Shown here: positions 12,598 through 21,455 of the stretch, piece by piece
Layout: each line of letters opens with the position of its first letter
Position numbering within the stretch: position 1 is the first letter of the stretch
From: a virus
Length of the DNA: 28,240 nucleotides
Virus record (IMG/VR): IMGVR_UViG_3300037042_000547
Span: 1-28,240 of that record
Reading direction: 5' to 3' (one strand)
Notes under the pieces: generated by a model
Told to the model about the DNA's origin: nothing
Databases searched by the model: none
The model's input: the letters and a program-made list of their open reading frames with translations, nothing else
Translations under genes and position numbers: made by a program

Positions 12598-12879
12598 ATG
12601 CCAGACCTACCTGACACCAACGACGAGCAGCTTGAGGCTCTCAAGCGCAAGCGGGAAGTGGAAGACCTGAAATGGCTGGTGGCCCATGCACAAGGGCGCC
12701 GGATCGTTTGGCGTCTGCTTGAAGAGGCTGGGGTGTATCGCACTTCGTTCAACACCAACTCGATGACGATGGCGTTGAACGAGGGCAAGAGACACCTCGG
12801 GCTGTTTCTTCTCGCGGAGCTGACTGACGCCGCACCCGATGCGTATTTGAAAATGATGCAGGAGCATCGAAGTGACTGA
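12598..12879 (+). CDS. Bbp19-like small head-region protein, 93 aa
   Basis: This is a helical protein with the central signature GRRIVWRLLEEAGVYRTSF followed by MALNEGKRHLGLFLLAEL and a C-terminal AYLKMMQEH. This resembles the small family I know as Bbp19-like from Bordetella phage BPP-1, located near the capsid genes. It may be a connector-zone or assembly protein; the function is not established. Its end overlaps the GTG start of the scaffold gene. Confidence 0.65.
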   Translation: MPDLPDTNDEQLEALKRKREVEDLKWLVAHAQGRRIVWRLLEEAGVYRTSFNTNSMTMALNEGKRHLGLFLLAELTDAAPDAYLKMMQEHRSD

Positions 12880-13468
12880 ACAGATTGCAGACGCCGGCGC
12901 AAGTTCTCAGCCAGCCGGGGAAACGCAGAACGCTGAAGTAATTGCAGACGCGGGCAAGGTGGTTGCATCTGACGAAAGTCAGGCGCAGCAGGCCGACTCA
13001 GCGGACAAGGTGGCCGAGGCCCCCGAGTCTTACGAGTTCAAGCTGCCTGAAGGAATGGACGCGGATAAATCCGCACTTGAAGAGTTCACGACCTTCGCCA
13101 AGGAGCTCAAGCTCAAGGGTGAAGACGCGCAGAAAGCAGTCGACATCGGCATGCGAATGGTCGAACGGCAGCAAGAAGCGCATCGCAAGCTCGTCGAGTC
13201 CTGGGCCGAAGAGGTCAAGGGCGACAAGGAACTGGGGGGCGACAAGCTCCAGCAGAACCTTGCCGTGGCGAAGAAAGCCGTGGACGCCTTCGGTGGACCC
13301 GAGTTGAAGGCGATGCTGGATCAGACGGGGCTGGGTAACCACCCTGCGGTGATCAAGATGTTCGTCGCCGTCGGCAAAAAGATCAGCGAAGACTCGCTGG
13401 TGCAAGGAGATCGAAGCGGTGCAGGAGCACCGAAATCGATCGCTGAGCGCCTCTACCCCTCAAATTGA
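12872..13468 (+). CDS. Capsid scaffolding protein, 198 aa
   Basis: This is predicted to guide capsid assembly and leave or be lost afterwards. It directly precedes the major capsid gene. It has an acidic, low-complexity N-terminal part (about 1-50), then a helical coiled region (LPEGMDADKSALEEFTTFAKELKLKGEDAQKAV, QEAHRKLVESWAEEV) and a C-terminal part with HPAVIKMFVAVGKKISEDSLV and a basic tail, typical for T7-like and related scaffolds. The start codon is GTG, with AGGAG 7-8 bases upstream, inside the end of the preceding gene. Confidence 0.8.
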   Translation: MTEQIADAGASSQPAGETQNAEVIADAGKVVASDESQAQQADSADKVAEAPESYEFKLPEGMDADKSALEEFTTFAKELKLKGEDAQKAVDIGMRMVERQQEAHRKLVESWAEEVKGDKELGGDKLQQNLAVAKKAVDAFGGPELKAMLDQTGLGNHPAVIKMFVAVGKKISEDSLVQGDRSGAGAPKSIAERLYPSN

Positions 13469-13481
13469 AAGGACTTGAATC

Positions 13482-14501
13482 ATGGCAACTCTTGGCGCTG
13501 GCCAACTCACCCTGCTCGACTGGTCTAAGCGCATCGACCCCAACGGGAAGGTGCTCGCTCTGGCTGAACTGCTCTCGCAGCAAAACGAAATTCTCGAGGA
13601 CGCTGTCTTCGTTGAAGGCAACTTGCCTACCGGCCACCGCGTCGGTATCCGCACGGGCCTGCCCACCGTCTACTGGCGTTCGCTCAACATGGGCGTGCCG
13701 ACCAGCAAGTCGACCACTGCAACCGTGGATGAAGGCTGCGCGATCCTCGAGGCTCGCTCGCACATCGACGTTGAAGTGGCCAAGCTGAACGGCAACACCG
13801 CGGCGTTCCGTCTGTCTGAAGACTCCGCGTTCATCGAAGCAATGAACCAGACCATGGCTGGCACGATCTTCACGGGCAACCCCGCTGTCGATCAGAAGCA
13901 GTTCCTGGGCCTGGCCTCTCGCTACTCCAGCACCTCGGCCGGCAACGGCAACAACGTGATCCTGGCCGGCGGCGCTGGTTCGGACAACGCATCCATGTAC
14001 CTGGTTGGCTGGGGCGAGAACACCTGCTTCATGCCTTTCCCGAAGGGCTCCACCGCTGGTCTGCAGCACCAGGATCTGGGCGAAGAGTCGGTTCCTGATG
14101 GCTCCGGCGGCTGGTACCAGGCCCTGCGTACCCTGTACCAGTGGAAGGCTGGCATGGTCGTGAAGGATTGGCGCTATGTGGTGCGTATTGCCAACATCGA
14201 CGTGTCCGACTGGATCGGCGTGACCGGCAGCCAGCAGACCACCTCGGCCACCAATCTGATCAAGCAGATGGTCAAGGCGATCGCTCGCATCCCGAACCCC
14301 TCGATGACCCGTCTGGCGTTCTACACGAACCGCTCCATCAAGGAAGGTCTGATGATCCAGGCGCTCGAGAAGTCGAGCAACGCCCTGGCCATCCAGCCCG
14401 GCCTGACGCAGTTCGGGACCACCATGAACAACCTGACCTTCATGGGCATCCCCATCCGCACCGTCGACCAGCTCGGCATTGCCGAAACCCTGGTGTCCTA
14501 A
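13482..14501 (+). CDS. Major capsid protein (BPP-1-like), 339 aa
   Basis: This is the main shell subunit. It resembles the major capsid proteins of BPP-1-type podoviruses: LTLLDWSKRIDPNGKVLALAELLSQQNEIL at the N-terminus, GHRVGIRTGLPTVYWRSLNMGVPTSKS, a DWRYVVRIANIDVSDW block and the C-terminal MGIPIRTVDQL. In BPP-1 the HK97-like fold has a permuted topology, which may also hold here. The start has AAAGGA upstream at normal distance. The gene follows the scaffold and precedes the cement protein, and shows a strong bias to G/C-ending codons as expected for a highly expressed gene. Confidence 0.92.
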   Translation: MATLGAGQLTLLDWSKRIDPNGKVLALAELLSQQNEILEDAVFVEGNLPTGHRVGIRTGLPTVYWRSLNMGVPTSKSTTATVDEGCAILEARSHIDVEVAKLNGNTAAFRLSEDSAFIEAMNQTMAGTIFTGNPAVDQKQFLGLASRYSSTSAGNGNNVILAGGAGSDNASMYLVGWGENTCFMPFPKGSTAGLQHQDLGEESVPDGSGGWYQALRTLYQWKAGMVVKDWRYVVRIANIDVSDWIGVTGSQQTTSATNLIKQMVKAIARIPNPSMTRLAFYTNRSIKEGLMIQALEKSSNALAIQPGLTQFGTTMNNLTFMGIPIRTVDQLGIAETLVS

Positions 14502-14520
14502 TTCTGAAGGAGCAAACAAA

Positions 14521-14973
14521 ATGATCATCGACTCGCAAAACAACTTCTCTTCTGCGCAGGTGGTTACCGCTACGGCGGTTTCTGCCAACACGATCGACCT
14601 GAGCCAGGCTCGTGACATTGGTACCGGTGCCACGTTGTATGTCGTCGTCACGGTGGACGCCAACGTGACCGCGGCCGGCGCTGCGACCGTCACGTTCCAG
14701 GGGATCACCTCGGCATCTGCTGCCCTGACTTCGCCGACGATCTTGGTTCAGACCGACGCCATCGGCAAAGCTGAATTGACCGCAGGCCGCCGCCCGATCG
14801 TGTTCGAGATCCCTTCATCGGTTCTCGCAGCACAGCCTATCGGTCAGCGCTACCTCGGCCTGCAGTACACCGTTGGCACTGGCCCCCTGACCGCCGGTTC
14901 GTTCACCGCGAACTTGGTCAAGGATGCCCAGGACGTCGGCAAGCACTACCCGTCCGGCTTCGTGGTGGCCTGA
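14521..14973 (+). CDS. Capsid cement protein (Bbp16-like), 150 aa
   Basis: This is predicted to bind the outside of the shell and stabilise it. It begins MIIDSQNNFSSAQVVTATAVS and has a beta-rich body with GTGATLYVVVTVDANV and QPIGQRYLGLQYTVG, ending HYPSGFVVA. Both sequence pattern and position right after the capsid gene fit the cement protein family of BPP-1 (Bbp16). I use the ATG at 14521, with AAGGAG 8 bases upstream. Confidence 0.85.
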   Translation: MIIDSQNNFSSAQVVTATAVSANTIDLSQARDIGTGATLYVVVTVDANVTAAGAATVTFQGITSASAALTSPTILVQTDAIGKAELTAGRRPIVFEIPSSVLAAQPIGQRYLGLQYTVGTGPLTAGSFTANLVKDAQDVGKHYPSGFVVA

Positions 14974-14988
14974 TCGGGAGTCTGACGA

Positions 14989-15177
14989 ATGGCCAAGTAT
15001 CAAGCGCAACGCGACACCTTCGTCAGTCACCTGGGGAAGGTTGTCAAAACAGGCGAGATCTTCGAGACCGAGTTCCCGAAAGATATGCGCCTCGGAGACA
15101 ACCTCACCTTGGTCAAGCCCGAGGTGGAAAAGCCCAAGGCCCGCAAGCCAGACAACGAAGGGCGCGACCTCGTTTGA
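14989..15177 (+). CDS. Small head-region protein, 62 aa
   Basis: This short protein begins MAKYQAQRDTFVSHLGKVVKTGEIFETEF and ends in a charged tail (EVEKPKARKPDNEGRDLV). Such proteins are frequent next to capsid genes; the core looks like a small beta-fold. GGGAG lies about 7 bases before the start. It is the last gene before the intrinsic terminator at 15199. Confidence 0.7.
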   Translation: MAKYQAQRDTFVSHLGKVVKTGEIFETEFPKDMRLGDNLTLVKPEVEKPKARKPDNEGRDLV

Positions 15178-15198
15178 GGGCGGCCTGCAATCAGATCG

Positions 15199-15227
15199 AA
15201 AGGCCGGGCATTGTCTCGGCCTTTTTT
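15199..15227 (+). terminator. Intrinsic terminator after the capsid gene group
   Basis: AAAGGCCG (15199-15206) and CGGCCTTT (15217-15224) form an 8-bp stem with a 10-nt loop, followed by six T in total (15222-15227). This is a classical rho-independent terminator. It lies between the small head gene and the next virion gene, so it probably separates a high-level capsid transcript from partial read-through into tail genes. Confidence 0.85.
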
Positions 15228-15243
15228 CTAAGGAGAACCGGCC

Positions 15244-15567
15244 ATGGCACTGGTCAGCATGAAGTCTGAAGAGGGAATGTCGCCCGAGCCCATGAAGGAG
15301 AATCCCTATGGGCATGGGCTGCGGATCTGCCTGAACGATGACCAGTGTAAGGCCCTGGGGATCATGTCTCCGCTGCCAGCTGGCAAGGTCGTCGGCCTTC
15401 GCGCTGTGGCCATGGTCACCCGCTCGACCGAAGAGGTTGAGATGGAAGAAGAGGGTGAGGCTGAGCGCGAGGTGTACCTCGATCTGCAGATCACCGACCT
15501 CGAGATCACGGCCGGCCAGGGTGGACGCTCGGCGTCGGATCTCGCCAAGGCCCTCTACGAGGATTAA
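15244..15567 (+). CDS. Capsid staple-like protein, 107 aa
   Basis: The sequence YGHGLRICLNDDQCKALGIMSPLPAGKVVGLRAVAMVTRST, an acidic loop (EMEEEGEAERE) and VYLDLQITDLEI resembles the small beta-barrel capsid-associated family often annotated as capsid staple protein. It would join capsomers or stabilise the head. The start has AAGGAG 8 bases upstream. It follows the intrinsic terminator and precedes the tail-tube A gene. The family name is from memory of the pattern. Confidence 0.65.
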   Translation: MALVSMKSEEGMSPEPMKENPYGHGLRICLNDDQCKALGIMSPLPAGKVVGLRAVAMVTRSTEEVEMEEEGEAEREVYLDLQITDLEITAGQGGRSASDLAKALYED

Positions 15568-15570
15568 CCC

Positions 15571-16233
15571 ATGCCTTCAGCCGTTGACATCTGCAACATC
15601 GCGCTGAGTCACATCGGCGCCGATGCGGTGGTGACCTCGATCACGCCCCCAGACGGGAGTGCTGAGTCGGGTCACTGCGCACGGTTCTACCCGATCGCAC
15701 GCAAGCTGCTGATCGAGATGCACCGCTGGTCGTTTGCCAAGACCCGGGCCCAGTTGGCCGAGGTCACCAACACCAGCGACGTCTGGGAATACGCCTACGC
15801 GCTACCGGCAGATTGCATCAACCCGCTGCGCATCCTGCAGCTGAAGTTCGTCACGGCCTCTGGGTTCGTCTGGCCGTCGTACCACGTCCAGTACAACTGG
15901 GGCTTGGTCGACAACATCTTCAGCGAGCGTGGCAGCTCTGACTTCGAGATCGAGTCGGGCGTGCTGCGCACGAACGAGCCCGAGGCGGTCCTGCTCTACA
16001 CGCGAGACGTGACCGACACGACCAAGTTCTCCAACGGCTTTGTCGATGCGCTGGGCATGCTGGTGGCGAGCTACATCGCCGGGCCGATCATCAAGGGCAG
16101 CGAGGGTGCCAACATCGGCGCCAGGCTGCGCCAGACCTCACTGCAGTTGGCTGAGATGGCCGCCGCGATCGATGTCAATCGCTCGAGCGAGTCGTCTGAC
16201 CACGTCCCGGCTCACATCATCTCGAGACTATGA
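15571..16233 (+). CDS. Tail tubular protein A (gatekeeper, T7 gp11-like), 220 aa
   Basis: This is predicted to form the ring below the portal that closes the DNA channel. Visible signatures are ICNIALSHIGADAVVTSI at the N-terminus, HCARFYPIARKLLIEMHRWSFAKTRAQL and YAYALPADCINPLRIL, which are characteristic of this family. The C-terminal helix carries VDALGMLVASYIAGPI. It is 3 nt downstream of the staple-like gene and overlaps the start of the nozzle gene by 4 nt. Confidence 0.9.
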   Translation: MPSAVDICNIALSHIGADAVVTSITPPDGSAESGHCARFYPIARKLLIEMHRWSFAKTRAQLAEVTNTSDVWEYAYALPADCINPLRILQLKFVTASGFVWPSYHVQYNWGLVDNIFSERGSSDFEIESGVLRTNEPEAVLLYTRDVTDTTKFSNGFVDALGMLVASYIAGPIIKGSEGANIGARLRQTSLQLAEMAAAIDVNRSSESSDHVPAHIISRL

Positions 16234-18758
16234 GCGCAAAGACCCTACTCAGATCCTTCGCTGGCGGTGAGATCACGCCCGAGCTCTACGGCCGGCTCGA
16301 CCTCACCAAGTACCAGACCGGCCTGAGCAAGTCGCTCAACTTTCGCGTGCTGCCCCACGGGCCCGCGGCACGCCGCCCTGGCTTTCGGTTTGTGAACGAG
16401 GCCAAGGCCAGCAACACCAAGGTGCGCCTGATCCCGTTTGCGTACTCCGCAGAGCAGACAGTGCTGCTGGAGTTTGGCCACCTCTACATCCGTTTCCACG
16501 TCGATGGCAGCACTTTGCTGGAATCGACCGTGGCAATCACCTCGGTGGTGGGCAATGTGGTCACGACCACGGCCGCGCACGGCTACTCGACTGGCGACTG
16601 GGTCTACCTCAGTTCGCTGTCAGGAACCCCTGCCAGGTACTTCAAGATCACGGTCACCGGCGCCAACACCTTCACGACGCAGGACTACTGGGGTGCCAAT
16701 GCCAACCCAGGCCTGGCCAACTACACGTCGGCCAGGGTCTACACGGTGACCACGACCTACACCGAGACCGATCTGTTCGACCTGCACTACGCGCAGGACT
16801 CGGACATCATGACAATTTGCCACCCGAGCTACCCGGCCAAAGAACTGCGCCGATACGGTGCCCAGGACTGGCAGCTGACCAACGTCAGCTTTGCTCCGGT
16901 GCAGCCCGTGCCGGCAGCGCCAACGGTTACCGCGACCATTGCGCAGAATCTGAACCTGTCGCCACAGGTCTATGCGGTCACCTCTGTGGCTGCCGATGGG
17001 GTGAGCGAGTCCCTGATCTCGACAACCACCACCGTCAGCAACAACCTGACCCTGGCCGGGAACTACAACACCATCATCTTCAACCCGGTCGATGGCGGTG
17101 CCCGGTACAACATCTACAAGAAGCGCGGCGGGATCTTCGGCTATATCGGCCAGATCCGCCCGCAAGCTGCGACATCGAAAACCATCACCAACATCGTGGC
17201 TCCAGGCACACCTGGCCGCCTTGCGATCACCTCGACTGTCAGGGTCACCACATCGACCGCTCACGGGTTCTCGACCTCTGACATCATCACGGTGACCGGC
17301 TCGAGCTATCCGCTGTTCAACGGGACGTGGTTGATCAACGTCATCAACTCGACCCAGTTCGAATACTCCCTCGGCGGATCGGTGGTGCTCATCGGGCTCA
17401 CTTCGACTGGTGGCACGGCGTCCACCAGTACGCTGTCGATCCTGGACGACAACATCACCCCCGACACCGTTCGCACGCCGCCCGAGGACATCGTCTATCT
17501 CAACACCGTGGCCACCGACTATCCGCGGGCTGTAACGCACTACGAGCAGCGCCGATGGTTTGGCGGTACTGACAGCAAGCAGCAGGGCATCTGGGCTACG
17601 CGCAATGGGACTTTGTCGAACCTGACATCCAGCGTGCCGACCCGCGAAGACGATGCCATCGAGTTCCGAATTGCCGCCCAGCAGCAAAACGCAATCCGGC
17701 ATCTGATCCCCCTGTCGGACATGGTTGCCCTGACTGTGGGCGGTGAGTTCCGCATCTTTGCGGACAACGCGCCAAACATCACGCCCACCTCGCTGTCGAT
17801 CAAGCCCCAGGGCTACACCGGCGCCAGCAACGTGCAACCAGCGCTGACCTCGGGCTCGATCCTGTATGTGCAGTCCCAAGGCTCGCGCATCCGCGAGTTC
17901 AGCTACAACGCCGCCGGCAACAACTACGTCTCGATCGACATCTCGATCATGGCGCCGCACTTGTTCAACGGCTACACGGTGCTCGACCTGGCGTTCGCCA
18001 GGGCGCCAACACCGACGCTGTGGGCCGTGCGGTCAGACGGCGTGCTGCTCGGCATGACCTACGTCCCCGAACAGCAGGTCTACGGCTGGCATCAGCACAC
18101 AACTGATGGGTTCTTTGAGTCGGTCGCTGTGATCGGAGAGGGCGATGAGGATGTGCTCTATGCCGTCATCCGCCGCACCGTCAACGGTCGCAGCGTGCGA
18201 TACATCGAGCGCCTGACCACGGAGATCCTGGTCGGACAGGAGAATGCGTTTTTCGTCGACTCGGGACTCACCTATGACGGACTGCCTGCAACCACGATCA
18301 CTGGGCTTTACCACCTCGAAGGTAAGAGCGTACAGATTCTGGCTGATGGGGCAGTACATCCTGAGAGAACTGTCACGAACGGGGCCATCACCCTCGAGAC
18401 ATCCGCCACGACCGTGCAGATCGGGCTGGGATACAACTCGGATCTGCAGACCCTCCCACTGGCATTTGATGGAGCGCCGGCCGGGGGACAGGGCTTCACG
18501 AAGAACATCAACAAGGTCGCCATGCGGGTCACCAACTCCAGCCTGGTCAAAGCGGGACCATCGTTCGCTAAACTGACCGAGTACCCGGCTCGAGATGTCA
18601 CCGACCCCTACGGCTCGGCGCCGTCACTGAAGACCGGCGAGCTGCGCTTTGCAGTGGGCCCGAGCTGGAACAGCGACGGCATGATCTGCGTGCGCCAGGA
18701 TCAACCCCTACCGCTCACCATCATGTCGATGGCGCTGGATGTCGCAACCGGCGGTTAA
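16230..18758 (+). CDS. Tail tubular protein B (nozzle, T7 gp12-like), 842 aa
   Basis: This is the tail nozzle of short-tailed phages. The N-terminus LLRSFAGGEITPELYGRLDLTKYQTGLSKSLNFRVLPHGPAARRPGF is diagnostic, followed by LIPFAYSAEQTVLLEFG and a long beta-rich body with Thr/Gly-rich segments. Later motifs QRRWFGGTDSKQQGIWATR, DDAIEFRIAAQQQNAIRHLIPLSD and GNNYVSIDISIMAPHL follow the usual order. The start overlaps the previous stop (ATGA). Confidence 0.92.
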   Translation: MSAKTLLRSFAGGEITPELYGRLDLTKYQTGLSKSLNFRVLPHGPAARRPGFRFVNEAKASNTKVRLIPFAYSAEQTVLLEFGHLYIRFHVDGSTLLESTVAITSVVGNVVTTTAAHGYSTGDWVYLSSLSGTPARYFKITVTGANTFTTQDYWGANANPGLANYTSARVYTVTTTYTETDLFDLHYAQDSDIMTICHPSYPAKELRRYGAQDWQLTNVSFAPVQPVPAAPTVTATIAQNLNLSPQVYAVTSVAADGVSESLISTTTTVSNNLTLAGNYNTIIFNPVDGGARYNIYKKRGGIFGYIGQIRPQAATSKTITNIVAPGTPGRLAITSTVRVTTSTAHGFSTSDIITVTGSSYPLFNGTWLINVINSTQFEYSLGGSVVLIGLTSTGGTASTSTLSILDDNITPDTVRTPPEDIVYLNTVATDYPRAVTHYEQRRWFGGTDSKQQGIWATRNGTLSNLTSSVPTREDDAIEFRIAAQQQNAIRHLIPLSDMVALTVGGEFRIFADNAPNITPTSLSIKPQGYTGASNVQPALTSGSILYVQSQGSRIREFSYNAAGNNYVSIDISIMAPHLFNGYTVLDLAFARAPTPTLWAVRSDGVLLGMTYVPEQQVYGWHQHTTDGFFESVAVIGEGDEDVLYAVIRRTVNGRSVRYIERLTTEILVGQENAFFVDSGLTYDGLPATTITGLYHLEGKSVQILADGAVHPERTVTNGAITLETSATTVQIGLGYNSDLQTLPLAFDGAPAGGQGFTKNINKVAMRVTNSSLVKAGPSFAKLTEYPARDVTDPYGSAPSLKTGELRFAVGPSWNSDGMICVRQDQPLPLTIMSMALDVATGG

Positions 18759-19206
18759 GGTCAGACGACCGACTCAGGAAGACATCGAGATCCTGGCCGC
18801 CAATCTGCGCGACCAGGATCTCGATGAGTGCCGGGCCGCCGGCCACACCGACATGCTCAAGGTCATTGCCAACGGCGTGGCCATGTCGACGATGTGCTGG
18901 GCCGCGTTTGTCGATGGCCGCCTTGCGTGCATCTTCGGAGTGGCGCCGCACGGCTCGATGCTGTCTGAGCGTGGCATCCCCTGGCTGCTGGGAACCAGCG
19001 AGATCAAGAAGCATCGTCGTGTCTTTGTGAGGCTTTCCCGCCCGTACATTGACGAGATGCTGCGCGCCTACCCGTACCTGTTCAACGCCGTGCATGCCCG
19101 CAATACAGTTGCCATGCGCTGGCTGAAGCACATGGGGTTCAAGCTCCACGCTGCCGTGCAGGTCGAAGGCGGCGAGATGTTCCACCCATTTGAATTGAGA
19201 GCGTGA
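18739..19206 (+). CDS. GNAT-fold internal virion protein (T7 gp13-like), 155 aa
   Basis: This protein has the shape of the phage gp13-like family with an acetyltransferase-like fold: VRRPTQEDIEILAANLRDQDLDECRAAGH, then AAFVDGRLACIFGVAP and a C-terminal HARNTVAMRWLKHMGFKLH, which corresponds to the acetyl-CoA end of GNAT proteins. In T7 the counterpart is needed for virion maturation rather than known catalysis. The gene overlaps the nozzle gene by 20 nt and is in the usual place in the tail module. Confidence 0.85.
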   Translation: MSQPAVKVRRPTQEDIEILAANLRDQDLDECRAAGHTDMLKVIANGVAMSTMCWAAFVDGRLACIFGVAPHGSMLSERGIPWLLGTSEIKKHRRVFVRLSRPYIDEMLRAYPYLFNAVHARNTVAMRWLKHMGFKLHAAVQVEGGEMFHPFELRA

Positions 19207-19208
19207 CC

Positions 19209-19691
19209 ATGTGCAACCCAATGATCTTCGTCGCCATAGGTACTGCCGTGACCGCCTATGGTCAAGTTCAGCAGGGGCAGGCGGCAAGGCAGACCGCGCG
19301 CAACAACCAGATCATGGGTGAATACGCTGCCCAGGATGCGCAGGTGCGAGGTGAAGAGGACGCCCTGGCGGTGAGTCGCAAGGGCGAACAGCTCAAGGGC
19401 GCTCAGCGTTCACGAATGGCTGCCAGTGGAATCGACCTTGGTGTCGGCACAGCAGCAGAGATTCAAGATCAGACCGACTTCTTCGCTCAGCAGGACTTCA
19501 AAACCGCCCGATACAACGCAAAGCGTGACGCCTGGGCGTTCCGCGCACAGGGCGCCAATGCTGCTGCACAAGGTCGCTTCGCTGCCCAGCAGAGTCAGCT
19601 TGCAGCTTTCTCGACTCTGCTCAGTGGGGCAGGGCAAGTTGCCGGCATGTGGTCAAAAGCGGGCACCAAAGCCGCAGCTGGAGGGGCTTGA
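19209..19691 (+). CDS. T7 gp14-like internal virion protein, 160 aa
   Basis: This is predicted to be ejected with the DNA and inserted in the outer membrane. It starts Met-Cys-Asn, as T7 gp14 starts Met-Cys, then a short hydrophobic segment (IFVAIGTAVTAYG) and a long amphipathic, Gln/Ala-rich helix with the family block RSRMAASGIDLGVGTAAEI. A GTG two codons upstream (19203) is an alternative start; the Met-Cys start is preferred by analogy. It directly follows the gp13-like gene. Confidence 0.85.
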   Translation: MCNPMIFVAIGTAVTAYGQVQQGQAARQTARNNQIMGEYAAQDAQVRGEEDALAVSRKGEQLKGAQRSRMAASGIDLGVGTAAEIQDQTDFFAQQDFKTARYNAKRDAWAFRAQGANAAAQGRFAAQQSQLAAFSTLLSGAGQVAGMWSKAGTKAAAGGA

Positions 19692-19694
19692 CCT

Positions 19695-21443
19695 ATGCCA
19701 ACCGTTCCAACATACGACGGCCCGCAACTGCGCACGCAGGCGCTTCGCCCGGTCTATCAGGACACCCCTGACGTCAGCAGTGGGCTGGTGGCCGCTGGCC
19801 GTGCGCTGAGCAACGTTGGCGAGGCCATCGATCAGCGCATGCAGCGCGATGCTGAGCTGAAAGCGAACGAAACCGACACCCTGTTGACGACCGACTTCAA
19901 CAAGTGGGAAGACGAAAACCGGGGCAAGTACACCAACCAAAATGCAGAAGGCTATCGGTCTGCAGTCGAGACATGGTGGAAAGAGTCGGCCGCAAAGTAC
20001 GGTGAAAAGTTAGACCCTCGAGCTCGACAGATCGTTAACCAGACGCTGCTACGACGCAAAGCCATTGCGCTCGATCAGGCTGGTAAATACGAGACCGTTG
20101 AAAAAGAAAAGTACTTCGACAGTACGGTCGACGCAGCTATGACGACGGCCACGGTCAACGCGCTCAAGACTGGTGACTTCGCCGGCGAAGCTCAGCGCAT
20201 CCGTGACCTTACAGCCCAGCAAGGTGTTCGCAAGAACTGGGACAAAGATCAGCGAGACTCGGCGCTTAATGCTCGGCTCGGGGTGTTCAATGTCGCCGTC
20301 ATCACGCAGATGGCCGAGAAGGATGCCGCTGCAGCCCAGGCGTACCTGGCCGCTGCTATTGAGCGCAAAGAGATCCGCCCCGAGCAGCAGACCAAGCTGG
20401 AAGGTATCGTCAAAGGCGAGGCCGACAATCAGTTTGCCAGGGCTAAGGGCGTCGAATTGCTCGGCATGACGCCAGAGCGGCGCAAGGAAGAGTTTGCGAA
20501 GATCACCGACCCTCAGCGACTTGAGAAGACTCAGATCGCTTTCAAGACTCAGCTTGGATTAGAAAGAGAAGCCCAGCAGGTGGCGCAGCAATCCGCCGCA
20601 GATGATGCGTGGACAAACTATGTGGACAAAGGTCGCACAGTGCCAGAGCGCTTGCGCTTAGCCATGGGTGAAACCAACCTGCGCGAGTTGATGAACTTTG
20701 AGCGCACTCGAGCCGAGCGTCTGTCCAAAGGGGCGTCCGTCAAGACTGACATGGTCACCTACATCGATGTGCGCGAGAAGCTGGCCAGGGGCGATAAGGT
20801 TGACCTGCGAGGCTACACCGAGAAGATCGCGCCAGCTCAGATGGAGCAGTTGCTGGACATCCAGGCCGCTGCCAGCAAGCCCGGCAGCGCCAAGCAGGAC
20901 AGCATGCTTACCGACGAGCAGCGCATGTTGCGGGGCGCTCCAAAGGGGATTAACCCCAAAGACAACCCTGATGCTTACGGCTTATACGTCACTGAGGTTG
21001 ATCGGCGGGTGCGTGCGGCATCGCTTGCCAAGGGCGACAAGCAACTCACACCTGACGAAAAGCAGAAAATCGTTGACAGCGTGGCCACGGACCAAGTGTT
21101 TGTAGATGAGTGGGGCCGAGACCCAAAGAAGCCGCTGGTCCTGCTCAACCCCGAAGAACTCAAGAAAGCCTACGTCACCGTAGATGGAAAATCCGTACCT
21201 CTGACGACCGTGCCAATGGCAGATCGTGCAGAGATAATCCGCAAACGACTCGCACGAGGTTTGCCGACCACGGAACAATCCATCGTAGAGACCTACATGA
21301 AGGCGAACCCCAAGGCGGCCCCCCAAGAAAGTTCCAGTAGATTTGATGAGGTTGCCGCAGCAGCTAAGGGAAGGGTTCCGTCCCCTTACGCTTCACCCGA
21401 GGCATGGGCAGCGTATCGCAGTTGGCAAAGCACCAATAAATAA
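19695..21443 (+). CDS. Internal virion/ejection protein (T7 gp15 position), 582 aa
   Basis: This is a long, highly charged helical protein, as expected for the middle ejection protein that builds the periplasmic channel. The N-terminus GPQLRTQALRPVYQDTPDVSSGLVAAGRALSNVGEAI resembles starts of such proteins, followed by repeated helices with many Lys, Glu, Ala and Gln. It ends with SPYASPEAWAAYRSWQ. Identity rests on gene order (gp14-like, this gene, giant protein) and composition. The start lies 3 nt after the previous stop, with GGAGG upstream. Confidence 0.75.
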   Translation: MPTVPTYDGPQLRTQALRPVYQDTPDVSSGLVAAGRALSNVGEAIDQRMQRDAELKANETDTLLTTDFNKWEDENRGKYTNQNAEGYRSAVETWWKESAAKYGEKLDPRARQIVNQTLLRRKAIALDQAGKYETVEKEKYFDSTVDAAMTTATVNALKTGDFAGEAQRIRDLTAQQGVRKNWDKDQRDSALNARLGVFNVAVITQMAEKDAAAAQAYLAAAIERKEIRPEQQTKLEGIVKGEADNQFARAKGVELLGMTPERRKEEFAKITDPQRLEKTQIAFKTQLGLEREAQQVAQQSAADDAWTNYVDKGRTVPERLRLAMGETNLRELMNFERTRAERLSKGASVKTDMVTYIDVREKLARGDKVDLRGYTEKIAPAQMEQLLDIQAAASKPGSAKQDSMLTDEQRMLRGAPKGINPKDNPDAYGLYVTEVDRRVRAASLAKGDKQLTPDEKQKIVDSVATDQVFVDEWGRDPKKPLVLLNPEELKKAYVTVDGKSVPLTTVPMADRAEIIRKRLARGLPTTEQSIVETYMKANPKAAPQESSSRFDEVAAAAKGRVPSPYASPEAWAAYRSWQSTNK

Positions 21444-21455
21444 GGCTGTCAGTCG

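Noticed and set aside
13383-14708. Long minus-strand open frame opposite the capsid gene (441 codons)
   Set aside because: It mirrors the capsid and scaffold codons, lacks a ribosome binding site and has no recognisable motif. High-GC genes often leave the opposite frame open.
16620-17960. Minus-strand open frame opposite the nozzle gene (446 codons)
   Set aside because: Composition is Arg/Gly/Asp/Val-rich, typical of an antisense shadow; the plus strand carries clear nozzle motifs.
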